A stretch of DNA of 12,424 bases from CAYUCJ01 sp049282265 (GTDB taxonomy: Bacteria; Desulfobacterota; DSM-4660; Desulfatiglandales; Desulfatiglandaceae). The notes beneath the pieces are model-generated. The model did no database searches. It saw only the letters and a list, made by a program, of their open reading frames with translations, and was not told where the DNA came from. Below are positions 1 to 7,348 of this stretch, in pieces. Positions within the stretch are counted from its first letter, which is position 1. Every line of letters starts with the position of its first letter. Made by a program: the position numbers and the translations under genes. The stretch lies in contig JBAPTR010000111.1 in the NCBI GenBank assembly GCA_049282265.1, positions 1 to 12,424 on the forward strand, written 5' to 3'.

Positions 1-760
1 GAGCATCCTTCCGGGGCTCTCCGGCCTTGAGACAATGAAGTTCATGCACTCCTTTGAGATGATCTCTCGGCCCGGGTTGGCCAGCGCTGTCCTCGAGGGA
101 AACCCTTTCTATCGGGCGACTCGGGAAGTGGCCCGCCTCGCCGGTGTGGACTTTGTCCTCAACGTTATCATCAATAAGGAACAAGAGGCCGCAGGGGTAT
201 TCGCCGGTAAATTGCATGAAGCCCATCTTGCGGGATGCCGGAAGGCAAGTGAATTCTCGGTCGTCCACATGGAACGGCCGGCGGATCTTGTGATCACTTC
301 CGGCGGTGGGGCTCCGATGGATGCCACTTTCTATCAATGCGGAAAAGCGATTCTGGGCGCCAATGCCATCTGCCGGCAGAGGGGGACGGTGCTCATGATC
401 TGCGGCTGTGCAGCGGGGATCGGGAGTGAGACTTATGCGCAGTTGGTAGAAACCTGTGGGGATCTGGAGGGATTCACTTTCAGGTATAGTGATCCTGAAA
501 ATTTCGTGATGGACCAGTGGGCAGCCCAGTGCTATTTTCAGGCGCTCCGCAGGATAGGCCGCGTTTTGGTCTTTTCCCCGGGACTCAGCGCCGAGCAACT
601 GCGTCCATTCGGTGTGCGGAAGGTGGAGGATCTCCAACAGGAGGTGGAGGGGCTCCTGCCGGAGCATCCCCGGGTGGTAGTCGTGCCGCAGGGCTCCTAT
701 GTCGTGGGTCTGGTGGGAAAGGAGATGTACGGCGGGGAACTCCGTAGCAAAAACCTTTGA
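1..760 (+). CDS. LarA-family protein (nickel-dependent lactate racemase-like), C-terminal part, 5' truncated by window edge
   Basis: The frame is open from the first bases: codons before the ATG at 35 read SILPGLSGLET, which fits the family, so the gene starts left of the window and the ATG at 35 is internal. About 252 residues are visible. LarA proteins are roughly 420 residues, so the N-terminal domain carrying the His and Lys residues that hold the nickel-pincer cofactor is not seen. Family marks in the C-terminal domain are the LEGNP and AGVDFVLNV stretches near the left end, and an SGGGAPMDATFYQ stretch that matches the SxGGxPxDxxxYQ signature, followed by KAILGA and the hydrophobic GTVLMICGCAAG. 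The family racemises or epimerises 2-hydroxy acids; the substrate of this member cannot be told. An acyl-CoA dehydrogenase follows 51 bases downstream on the same strand and may be co-transcribed. Confidence 0.78.
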   Translation, partial: SILPGLSGLETMKFMHSFEMISRPGLASAVLEGNPFYRATREVARLAGVDFVLNVIINKEQEAAGVFAGKLHEAHLAGCRKASEFSVVHMERPADLVITSGGGAPMDATFYQCGKAILGANAICRQRGTVLMICGCAAGIGSETYAQLVETCGDLEGFTFRYSDPENFVMDQWAAQCYFQALRRIGRVLVFSPGLSAEQLRPFGVRKVEDLQQEVEGLLPEHPRVVVVPQGSYVVGLVGKEMYGGELRSKNL

Positions 761-811
761 ATTCGACTGTCTACCGGAATCGTTTCCCTAGGTTCATAAG
801 AAAAATTTCTC

Positions 812-1960
812 ATGGAGTTTCGACTAACCAAAGAGCAAGAGGACATCAAGCGTGCGGCACAGGAGTTTGCAGAGGGTGAAATCAAGGAAATCGCGAAGGA
901 ATACGACCAGAGGGAAGAGTTTCCCAAAGAACTTTGGAAGAAGGCATGCGAGCTCGGGTTCGTGGGCGTCTATATTGATGAAGCCTACGAAGGACCCGGC
1001 CTGGGGTATTTCGAAGCCTCTCTCATCATGGAACAATTTTGGAGAGTGGATCCGGGGTGCGGATGCGTTCTGCTCACCGCCTTCGGGACCGAATTGATCC
1101 AAAACTTCGGCACCGAGGTGCAGAAGAAAAAGTATATTCCCCCCATTCCGCGGGGAGAGGTCATCATGGGGGCGGCGATCACAGAACCGGATGCGGGAAG
1201 TGACATCTTCGGTATAACGACCTCCGCCGTGAAGGATGGCCAGGAATATGAGATCAACGGCTCAAAGATGTTCATTACCAATGGAAGCATCGCTGATTAC
1301 CTTGCGGTTTTTTGCCTGACGAACCCGGAGGCGGAATCACGCTACGACCGGTATTCCTTCTTTATCGTGGAAAAGGACCGACCCGGCTTCGAGGCGAACA
1401 AATTGAAAGGAAAGCCGGGCATCAGGGCATCAGATACCGCAGAGATCGTCCTCAGTCATGTGAGGGTCCCAAAAGAGAATCTCATCGGGGAGAAGGAAGG
1501 ACAAGGATTCGCTCAAGTCATGGACCTTTTCAATATCAACCGTGTGCTGGCCGCATCAGAGGGCGTAGGCGTTGCGCAGGGCGCTCTTGAACAGGCCATT
1601 GCCCATGTCAAACGAAGAAAGGCCTTTGGAAAAGCAATCGGCAATTTTCAAACCACACGGATGAAACTGGCGGAAATGGCGACGATGATCGAGGCGGCTC
1701 GTCTTCTGACTTATCAGGCCGCCTGGCTGATGGATCATGGGAAATCGGATACGAAGTTGGTCGCCATGGCAAAGTGGTTGGCCGGCGAGACGGGCGTGAG
1801 GGTGACCGACGACGCCTTACAGATGCATGGTGGATACGGCTACATCAATGACTACGATATCGAACGATTTTATCGGGATGTGAAGATCGTTGAGATTTAC
1901 GAGGGGACCAAAGAGATGGAAAAAATGACCATAGCCAACCAACTCCTCGGACGTTTTTAG
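812..1960 (+). CDS. Acyl-CoA dehydrogenase (FAD-dependent)
   Basis: This is a 382-residue protein of normal length for the family. It oxidises an acyl-CoA thioester to the 2,3-enoyl-CoA with FAD and passes electrons to electron-transfer flavoprotein in the cytoplasm. The N-terminal helical domain begins MEFRLTKEQEDIKRAAQEF. The flavin/substrate signature AAITEPDAGSD lies at about 121-131, the RRKAFGKAIGNFQ stretch at 268-280, and QMHGGYGY at 337-344. The expected catalytic base is Glu364 in IYEGT, the position used by medium- and short-chain enzymes; it is Glu, not the Asp reported for some cyclic acyl-CoA dehydrogenases. Chain-length or ring specificity cannot be read from sequence alone. 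The start gives a typical family N-terminus, but no Shine-Dalgarno sequence is visible before it (AAGAAAAATTTCTC precedes the ATG), so translation may be weak or coupled to the LarA-like gene. It is convergent with the reductase that follows. Confidence 0.93.
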   Translation: MEFRLTKEQEDIKRAAQEFAEGEIKEIAKEYDQREEFPKELWKKACELGFVGVYIDEAYEGPGLGYFEASLIMEQFWRVDPGCGCVLLTAFGTELIQNFGTEVQKKKYIPPIPRGEVIMGAAITEPDAGSDIFGITTSAVKDGQEYEINGSKMFITNGSIADYLAVFCLTNPEAESRYDRYSFFIVEKDRPGFEANKLKGKPGIRASDTAEIVLSHVRVPKENLIGEKEGQGFAQVMDLFNINRVLAASEGVGVAQGALEQAIAHVKRRKAFGKAIGNFQTTRMKLAEMATMIEAARLLTYQAAWLMDHGKSDTKLVAMAKWLAGETGVRVTDDALQMHGGYGYINDYDIERFYRDVKIVEIYEGTKEMEKMTIANQLLGRF

Positions 1961-2091
1961 GACAAGCTCCATCAAGTCCGGGGCCGATCTGAGAAGATCA
2001 TACGGCCGATGCTCCTGCAGTCTCTATTTTGCATGGCGTGGAAAGATTCCCGATGCCTGTTTTGCTCCACGGATCTATGAGACGCCACTTT

Positions 2092-2838
2092 TCACATGCC
2101 CATACCGCCGTCGACCATGATAACAGTACCGGTCACATAAGACGCATTGAAGGCCAGAAAGCCCACGACTTCCGCGATTTCATGGGGCTCTCCGGGTCGC
2201 CGCATGGGTATGCCTTGAATTGCCCTCTCGATCTTAACGTCGGTGTCGAAGAGTACGGATGTCATATCCGTCTGCACATAACCCGGAACAACCACATTGG
2301 CTGTGATCCCCTTTGTTGCGACCTCTTTGGCGAGTGACTTTGTAAACCCTACGAGGCCCGCCTTTGCCGACCCATAGGTCGTGTCACCGGGATATCCGTG
2401 TATGCCCGCCGGGGATGAGATATTGATGATCCTTCCCCAGTTTCTCTGCACCATTTGGGGTACAACATATTTGCAGCAATGAAACGTCCCCCTCAACGCG
2501 GAATTGATCACCAAATCCCAGTCCTCGGAACTGATCAATTGCACCCTGCCGCCCCTGTGCAAGGCGGCATTATTGACCAAGATATCTATGCCGCCGAATT
2601 GCTGCACAATCTCATCGATCATTGCCTTCACGGCCCCTTCGTCGGAAACGTCTGCCTGGATCGCGACGGCATCCTTCCCTTCACGCTTAATCATAGTCAC
2701 AACATCTTGCGCCGCAGTGGAACTGGATTTGTAGTTCACGACGACTCTCGCGCCCTGTTGAGCCAAATTCAAAGCGATCGCTTTTCCTATTCCCCTTGAA
2801 GATCCCGTCACTAGTGCAGTTTTTCTCTGAGGTGCCAC
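2092..2838 (-). CDS. Short-chain dehydrogenase/reductase, FabG-like (3-oxoacyl-ACP/CoA reductase family)
   Basis: This is a classical SDR of 248 residues if started at the GTG at 2838, or 256 residues from the ATG at 2862. I prefer the GTG: AGGAAGGA lies 7 bases upstream of it, the ATG has no ribosome site, and starting there leaves five residues before the first beta strand as in FabG. Using the 248-residue numbering, the nucleotide-binding motif TGSSRGIG is at 11-18, NNAA at 89-92, and the catalytic tetrad is Asn112, Ser142, Tyr155 and Lys159 (YGSAK). The C-terminus GTVIMVDGGMGM is typical. It should interconvert a keto and a hydroxy group with NAD(P)H; the substrate is unknown. NNAALHRGG and the PGYVQTDM stretch also fit FabG relatives. 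It faces the acyl-CoA dehydrogenase and is divergent from the EstC-like hydrolase. A beta-oxidation-type 3-hydroxyacyl-CoA role is plausible given the dehydrogenase next door, but this is inference. Confidence 0.92.
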   Translation of the reverse strand: MAPQRKTALVTGSSRGIGKAIALNLAQQGARVVVNYKSSSTAAQDVVTMIKREGKDAVAIQADVSDEGAVKAMIDEIVQQFGGIDILVNNAALHRGGRVQLISSEDWDLVINSALRGTFHCCKYVVPQMVQRNWGRIINISSPAGIHGYPGDTTYGSAKAGLVGFTKSLAKEVATKGITANVVVPGYVQTDMTSVLFDTDVKIERAIQGIPMRRPGEPHEIAEVVGFLAFNASYVTGTVIMVDGGMGM

Positions 2839-2845
2839 GACCGTT

Positions 2846-2853
2846 TCCTTCCT
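2846..2853 (-). promoter_or_regulatory. Ribosome binding site deciding the reductase start
   Basis: On the - strand this reads AGGAAGGA, 7 bases before the GTG at 2838. It lies inside the longer reading frame that begins at the ATG at 2862, which itself lacks such a site. Confidence 0.5.
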
Positions 2854-2916
2854 GTTCGTCATGGATACATGAAGAGATTTGATAGGTAAAACAGCCCACC
2901 TGTAACGCTCAATTTT

Positions 2917-2945
2917 CGGATATCACTACCTAAGTTCGATGTCAA
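2917..2945 (-). promoter_or_regulatory. Candidate sigma70-type promoter for the reductase
   Basis: Read on the - strand, a perfect TTGACA (2945-2940) is followed after 17 bases by TATCCG (2922-2917), preceded by TGA as in an extended -10 element. Transcription would start near 2910, about 50-70 bases before the reductase start. This is a match by eye only. Confidence 0.42.
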
Positions 2946-3059
2946 CCAATTTGAGCACCTCACTCTACGGATTGTCCTGAGGCGCCCCGCAACTTCGTAT
3001 TTCCATGCGCTCCGGCCTTCCCAGGCTCAGTATGGAATTTTTTGGATGTTCCTAACTAT

Positions 3060-3088
3060 TTGATGCTGGCAGTACTCGAGTATATGTG
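3060..3088 (+). promoter_or_regulatory. Candidate promoter overlapping a palindrome, upstream of the EstC-like hydrolase
   Basis: TTGATG (3060-3065) could act as -35. TATGTG (3083-3088, 17-base spacer) or TATATG (3081-3086) could act as -10. The spacer contains the perfect palindrome TACTCGAGTA (3073-3082), flanked by inverted AACTAT (3054-3059) and ATAGTT (3089-3094). A regulator binding the palindrome would block or recruit polymerase. The -10 match is weak, so confidence is low. Confidence 0.3.
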
Positions 3089-3204
3089 ATAGTTATTTGA
3101 AGTTCAGTTATGTTTTCTTCCTGGATTAAGGAGTATGAGGAGTTTTCATGTTGGAATAAGGATGGGCTTACGGTTTCCAATAAACGCATTTCCGTGGTGA
3201 GCAG

Positions 3205-3211
3205 AAAGGAG
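3205..3211 (+). promoter_or_regulatory. Ribosome binding site deciding the EstC-like start
   Basis: AAAGGAG sits 6 bases before the GTG at 3218. This start removes 36 residues that do not look like the family and begins the protein at the first beta strand. Confidence 0.7.
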
Positions 3212-3217
3212 TACCCT

Positions 3218-3934
3218 GTGACGATATTCTTGGTAGCTCATGGCGCATGGTCCGCCGGATGGTGTTGGAAAAAGATGCGGCCTCTTCTCGCACAACGGGG
3301 GCATGAGCTGTTTACACCCACATATACCGGCATCGGAGAGCGCGTCCACCTTGCCAGTACCGACGTAGGGCTGGAGACGCACATCGCCGACATGCTCGGC
3401 GTTCTCCAGTTCGAGGATCTGAGAGACATCGTACTCATCGGACACAGTTACGGCGGCATGGTGGCCACAGCTGTTGCAGACAGAAAGCCCGAGAGACTGG
3501 CGCACCTCGTTTATCTGGATGCCTTCGTCCCTCGGGACGGCGAATCTTTGTTCGATCTTCATCCTGATGAAGTTAGATCCGCCATGCGGGAGGCTGCGCG
3601 AACGGGCGGTGATGGCTGGCGGATTCCGCCCAATCCTCCGCCTCCGGATACGAGCGAATCAGACCTCGACTGGATCATGCCTCGGCGGGTGATGCAACCG
3701 ATAAAGACGTTCGAGCAGCCGGTCCGCCTGAGCGGGGCCGGCGAAAGGGTCCCGACCGCTTACATATACTGTACCCGCACAGGACCCATTGATGTTTTCA
3801 GACCCTTTGCCCAAAGGGCGAGGTCCCGACCGGGCTGGCGTTACCTGGAGATGGATGCCAGTCACAGCCCTCATATAACCGCGCCTGAAGCGCTTGCCGC
3901 CCTGCTGCACGATATTGCACAGAGGCTGGAATGA
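3218..3934 (+). CDS. Alpha/beta hydrolase, EstC / hydroxynitrile lyase-like family
   Basis: The protein is 238 residues from the GTG at 3218, chosen because of the AAAGGAG six bases before it. The same frame can be read from an ATG at 3110, but those extra 36 residues look unrelated. The core has beta strand TIFLVAHGAWSAGWCW with oxyanion-hole HGAW at 8-11, the nucleophile motif GHSYGG with Ser77, LVYLDAFVP at 98-105, and a C-terminal DASHSPH with His216 as the likely catalytic base. The acid residue is less clear: the usual YxxCTxD position reads YIYCTRTGPID, so Asp192 is a candidate. Relatives hydrolyse small esters or act on cyanohydrins; the substrate is unknown. The protein has no signal peptide and should be cytoplasmic. 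The CocE-like hydrolase follows after 118 bases on the same strand, so the two probably share a transcript. Confidence 0.88.
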   Translation: MTIFLVAHGAWSAGWCWKKMRPLLAQRGHELFTPTYTGIGERVHLASTDVGLETHIADMLGVLQFEDLRDIVLIGHSYGGMVATAVADRKPERLAHLVYLDAFVPRDGESLFDLHPDEVRSAMREAARTGGDGWRIPPNPPPPDTSESDLDWIMPRRVMQPIKTFEQPVRLSGAGERVPTAYIYCTRTGPIDVFRPFAQRARSRPGWRYLEMDASHSPHITAPEALAALLHDIAQRLE

Positions 3935-4039
3935 AGAAGACGTTCATTCGCACGTGAGCCGCAGACCCGATTCCGCAATGCTCACTTCTCAAGGGTTTTC
4001 CGAAACCTTTCCCTATCAAAAGGATATTTTTATCACTCG

Positions 4040-4046
4040 AAAGGAG
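4040..4046 (+). promoter_or_regulatory. Ribosome binding site deciding the CocE-like start
   Basis: AAAGGAG lies 6 bases before the ATG at 4053. The frame stays open upstream into the preceding gene, but those residues are not family-like. Confidence 0.7.
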
Positions 4047-4052
4047 AACGGC

Positions 4053-5759
4053 ATGATTGATCAACCCCAAAAAAATGCAGGATATGAGATGCGCGTGGAA
4101 AAGAATGTCTATGTCCCCATGCGCGACGGTGTCCGACTGGCCGTCGATGTCTACCGGCCGGATGGACCCGGCAGGTTCCCCGGTTTACTTGCGATCTCCA
4201 CTTATGGAAAGGAAACGCAATGTGTGCCGATCCCGTCCGTGCCGGATCGAGGGACTGCTCCATGGGATGGGAACATCGAGGCCGGGGATAGCGCCTACAT
4301 CGTGAGCCGCGGCTACGTCCACATTGTGGCCGACTGTAGAGGAACAGGGTACTCCGAAGGGGAAGGCCTTGGCGTGAGCGGCAGGGGTTCGGGATGGGCC
4401 GAAGGGGCTCCGCCGGACGAGTATGACCTGATCGAGTGGATAGCCCGGCAGCCCTGGTGCGACGGTAATGTCGGGATGTTCGGCATCTCCCAGTTCGGTG
4501 CGGCCCAGACCCGGGCCGCCATTCAGCAGCCGCCCCACCTCAAGGCCATCGCCCCTATAGAGTTCCACCTGGATCTGTACCGGGATTTATGCTATCACGG
4601 CGGCGTTCACAGTGGATTCGGACATGAGCTCTACAACGGGGGCGGGCAGTTCACCAGCGGTTGGGCGCCGCGCAATGTCGTTTCTGAGATGATGACAAAA
4701 AGGCCCAAGGAGGAATTCGAACGATTGCTGGAGGAGGCGTTGAACGATCGGGATATGCAACACTACACGGTTCTCTATCACCTGCTCAAGTATCCGTACA
4801 AGAATCCCAGCCACTTCGATGTGATGCTCAACCCATTGGACGGACCTTTTTACTGGGAGAAGTCGGCTGGCACAAAGCTTGACAGAATAAAGATTCCGGT
4901 TTACGCGGGGAACCTTTGGGGCCATACCTCGTATACCAGAGGGGCCCTGGATCTGTACCGTCGAGTCGATCTACCGAAGAAGCTCATCATGATGTCCCAT
5001 GACATTCTGGATCAACGGCCCTGGCGCTCATTTCATGACACCCTCCTCCGCTGGTATGATCATTGGCTAAAGGGCATCGATACCGGAATGATGGACGAGC
5101 CGCCCGTGAAGCTCTGGGTGAGTGGGGTCGATCAATGGCGGGAGGAATATGAATGGCCGCTTCCCACGACTCAATGGACGAAGTTCTTCCTACGCTCCTG
5201 GGAAGGGTTGTCGCTGGAACCCGAGTTGCACAGTGACGAGGCGGACTGCTATCTGCAACAGCCGCTCTTCGTATCTTTCAAGAGGGACTCGGTCAAGTAC
5301 CTGACACCTCCCCTCCCTGAGGACCTCACCGTCATCGGACCGCTTTCGCTCCACCTGCATGCTGCAATAGACCAAGATGATACCAACTGGCAGGCCATCC
5401 TCTCCGACGCGAACGAACAGGGCGGCAATGCGCGCCCGTTGACCCAGGGTTGGCTAAAGGCTTCTCTTAGAAGGCTGGATGAGGAGAAATCAACACCTGG
5501 GGAACCATACCATACTCACAGGGAGCGGGAGCCTGTTGTCCCTGGACAGGCCTATGAGTACGCGATCGGCCTGTCGCCTATAGCGCATGTGTTCAAGGCG
5601 GGTCAGCGCATACAAGTGGAGATCCTTAGCATGGATTCCATCCGTGACCCGGGGCAGCACCACGGTGTGTTTCACCTGCCGATCAGCCGCACAACACTCC
5701 ACAAGGTGTACCGAGACAGCAAACACCCATCGCATTTGCTGCTGCCTGTCATCCCTTAG
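4053..5759 (+). CDS. CocE/NonD family serine hydrolase (X-Pro dipeptidyl-peptidase S15-like)
   Basis: The protein has 568 residues from the ATG at 4053. The frame could be extended upstream to 3894, but that would overlap the previous gene and adds odd sequence. The family cleaves esters or amides, cocaine esterase and X-prolyl peptidases being the known members. Domains in order: S15 alpha/beta hydrolase (about 15-340) starting with VPMRDGVRLAVDVYRP, DCRGTGYSEG at 94-103, and the nucleophile elbow GMFGISQFG with Ser146; then the MMSHD loop with His316, the LLRWYDHWLKGIDTG stretch at 331-345, and a C-terminal jelly-roll (about 350-568) ending in a typical HKVYRDSKHPSHLLLPVIP. The catalytic Asp position, normally GWYD, reads NLWGHTSYTRGAL here, so the acid is not obvious. 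No signal peptide is seen. The substrate is unknown. The gene probably forms a unit with the EstC-like hydrolase upstream. Confidence 0.92.
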   Translation: MIDQPQKNAGYEMRVEKNVYVPMRDGVRLAVDVYRPDGPGRFPGLLAISTYGKETQCVPIPSVPDRGTAPWDGNIEAGDSAYIVSRGYVHIVADCRGTGYSEGEGLGVSGRGSGWAEGAPPDEYDLIEWIARQPWCDGNVGMFGISQFGAAQTRAAIQQPPHLKAIAPIEFHLDLYRDLCYHGGVHSGFGHELYNGGGQFTSGWAPRNVVSEMMTKRPKEEFERLLEEALNDRDMQHYTVLYHLLKYPYKNPSHFDVMLNPLDGPFYWEKSAGTKLDRIKIPVYAGNLWGHTSYTRGALDLYRRVDLPKKLIMMSHDILDQRPWRSFHDTLLRWYDHWLKGIDTGMMDEPPVKLWVSGVDQWREEYEWPLPTTQWTKFFLRSWEGLSLEPELHSDEADCYLQQPLFVSFKRDSVKYLTPPLPEDLTVIGPLSLHLHAAIDQDDTNWQAILSDANEQGGNARPLTQGWLKASLRRLDEEKSTPGEPYHTHREREPVVPGQAYEYAIGLSPIAHVFKAGQRIQVEILSMDSIRDPGQHHGVFHLPISRTTLHKVYRDSKHPSHLLLPVIP

Positions 5760-5777
5760 TAGAGTGCTGAAAAAGCC

Positions 5778-5892
5778 CAATCCCTCTTTTGGCGGAAGCG
5801 CCCAAAAATGGAACCTCATCCCTCGTTCGCAGATAACTTCGGAGAAAATGCACGCAACGACGAAGGATGAGGGCAATCCCGCCTTTGGCGGG
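5778..5892. repeat. Structured spacer with imperfect direct repeat and hairpins
   Basis: An 18-base unit at 5778-5795 (CAATCCCTCTTTTGGCGG) recurs at 5874-5891 with 16 of 18 bases equal. Between them CCTCATCC (5814-5821) pairs with GGATGAGG (5865-5872), with further TCGTT/AACGA pairing inside. The second repeat contains a perfect hairpin, CCCGCC-TTT-GGCGGG (5878-5892). The element fills the gap between two convergent genes. It could be a repetitive extragenic element or serve as a terminator, but no clear T-run follows either hairpin. Confidence 0.5.
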
Positions 5893-5924
5893 ACAGAGGG
5901 GCGGGTTTCAGAAATTCTTAGATG

Positions 5925-7238
5925 TCAGTGCATGAGACTTGGGAGCCATAGGACGATGGATGGAAAGGCAAGCATAAGCCCGATAACCAAGATGTCCATC
6001 GCCAGGTAAGGCAAAGCGCCCAGATAAATATCCCCCATTGTAATATACTTCTTGGTCACCCCTTTCATCACGAAAAGGCAAAGACCGAATGGAGGACTCA
6101 TCATCGCCATCTCGATATTCAGGAGGGCCATGGCACCGAACCAGACGGAGCTAAAATGCAAACTTTCGATAAAAGGCACAAAAATCGGTAAGGTGATCAT
6201 CAGGATCGCCACTGGATCCATAAAGCAGCCCATCATCATGATGACAATCTGCATGCAGATCACCAGAACGATCGGCGGCAGGGGCAGGCTTGTGGCAAAT
6301 TCGGTCAATCCTTGAGATGCGCCGCTGAAAGAAAGGATCTGGCTGAAGGCGTTGGCCGCGGCGATGATGATAAACAGCATACCTGTTACTGTGAGGGTGC
6401 CGACGATCGATTTCTTGATGAGATCCCACGTGAACCGTTTGTATAGCAGAATGATAATGACCATCCCGATGGTTCCGCTTGCTGCAGACTCCGAAGGCGT
6501 TGCAACACCCAGCAGGATGAGGCCGATGACGAGAAAGACGATGATCCCGGTCGGAAGCACATAAACGACAAACCCCATAAGTTTTTCAACCAAGGACGTT
6601 TTTTCAATCTCATAGGGGGGAGCGAGCGAAGGATTGATCAGGCAAACGAAGATGATGTAAAGGGCGTAAAGGGCCGCCATCAGGATGCCGGGCACGATAA
6701 TGGCGATCAAGGTCTCGCCGATGGGGATTTCACCTATGGAACAGAGAAGGATGGCCATGGCGCTCGGGGGAATCATCATAGCCAAGCCCCCGCTGCCCAG
6801 GATGGGACCGATGATCATGTGATTGTGATAGCCCCGCTCTTCCATCTGGGGGACGAGAACCGCCCCCAGCATCGCCACACTGGCCAAGCTCGAACCGGTC
6901 AGGACGGATACGATGACCCCAGCGGCTACCGTGAGCAGACTCAGTCTGCCAGGGATACGCCCCAACCACTTGCCCAGTACATCGATTACGTTTATCGCAA
7001 TTCCGGAGTGGACCATCAATTCACCCATGAGGACAAAGAGTGGAATGGGCAGAAGGGTAAAGGAAGTCATGGTGGTGTAGATGCTGAGGATGACTTGTTT
7101 GAGCCCTACAGCCCCCCCGAAAAAGGTATAAGCTCCGATGAGGACGATCGTCATCAGGCTGATGGCAACATGCACTCCACTCAACATCAGGATCATCATG
7201 CCGCCAAAAATGATCAAGAGCAAGATTTGCCATTCCAT
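5925..7238 (-). CDS. dctM: TRAP transporter large permease subunit (DctM-like)
   Basis: This 437-residue integral inner-membrane protein is the normal length for DctM. It forms the ion-driven translocation channel of the tripartite TRAP carrier. Hydrophobic segments run the whole length. Family marks are the N-terminal GGMMILMLSGVHVAISL, LLPIPLFVLMGELM near residues 60-75, LTGSSLASVAMLGAVLVPQM near 115-135, and GPILGSGGLAMMIPPSA near 145-160. The C-terminal half repeats the pattern, with VATPSESAASG and the FMDPVAILMITLPIF stretch. The start ATG follows AGAGGGA by about 10 bases. It is the last gene of the - strand operon, 110 bases after dctQ. That gap contains only a small hairpin (AGGAA-GATT-TTCCT, 7301-7314) and no convincing gene. 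Nothing looks damaged. Confidence 0.95.
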   Translation of the reverse strand: MEWQILLLIIFGGMMILMLSGVHVAISLMTIVLIGAYTFFGGAVGLKQVILSIYTTMTSFTLLPIPLFVLMGELMVHSGIAINVIDVLGKWLGRIPGRLSLLTVAAGVIVSVLTGSSLASVAMLGAVLVPQMEERGYHNHMIIGPILGSGGLAMMIPPSAMAILLCSIGEIPIGETLIAIIVPGILMAALYALYIIFVCLINPSLAPPYEIEKTSLVEKLMGFVVYVLPTGIIVFLVIGLILLGVATPSESAASGTIGMVIIILLYKRFTWDLIKKSIVGTLTVTGMLFIIIAAANAFSQILSFSGASQGLTEFATSLPLPPIVLVICMQIVIMMMGCFMDPVAILMITLPIFVPFIESLHFSSVWFGAMALLNIEMAMMSPPFGLCLFVMKGVTKKYITMGDIYLGALPYLAMDILVIGLMLAFPSIVLWLPSLMH

Positions 7239-7348
7239 GGATATTCATTCCCTCTTTTTGAGTATTCTCTTGGCCTTCCGGGGTTCATCTTTGACACCTC
7301 AGGAAGATTTTCCTGCGTCGACTCTTGCGATCTCACTGTAACGGCAGG

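Larger units (their letters stand above)
2839..3217. other. Divergent intergenic regulatory region
   Basis: This gap lies between the divergent reductase and EstC-like genes, if the ribosome-site-supported starts are used. It holds the candidate promoter for the reductase, a candidate promoter with a 10-bp palindrome for the hydrolase, and AACTAT/ATAGTT arms around that palindrome. A reading frame continues upstream of the hydrolase start to an ATG at 3110, but its residues do not resemble the family. I see no RNA gene or further coding sequence here. Confidence 0.5.

Noticed and set aside
1982..2071. Possible terminator between the convergent acyl-CoA dehydrogenase and reductase genes (GGCCGAT repeated at 1982 and 2004; CGTGGA/TCCACG pairing at 2037-2071)
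   Set aside because: Stems are short with long loops or bulges and no T-run follows; not convincing as a terminator.
3110..3217. N-terminal extension of the EstC-like hydrolase from the ATG at 3110
   Set aside because: The extra 36 residues are unlike the family, no ribosome site precedes 3110, and a good one precedes the GTG at 3218.
3894..4052. N-terminal extension of the CocE-like hydrolase
   Set aside because: It would overlap the preceding gene, has no family-like residues, and AAAGGAG marks the ATG at 4053.
5878..5892. Intrinsic terminator for dctM or the CocE-like gene at the CCCGCC-TTT-GGCGGG hairpin
   Set aside because: No T-run follows on either strand; kept only as part of the repeat element.
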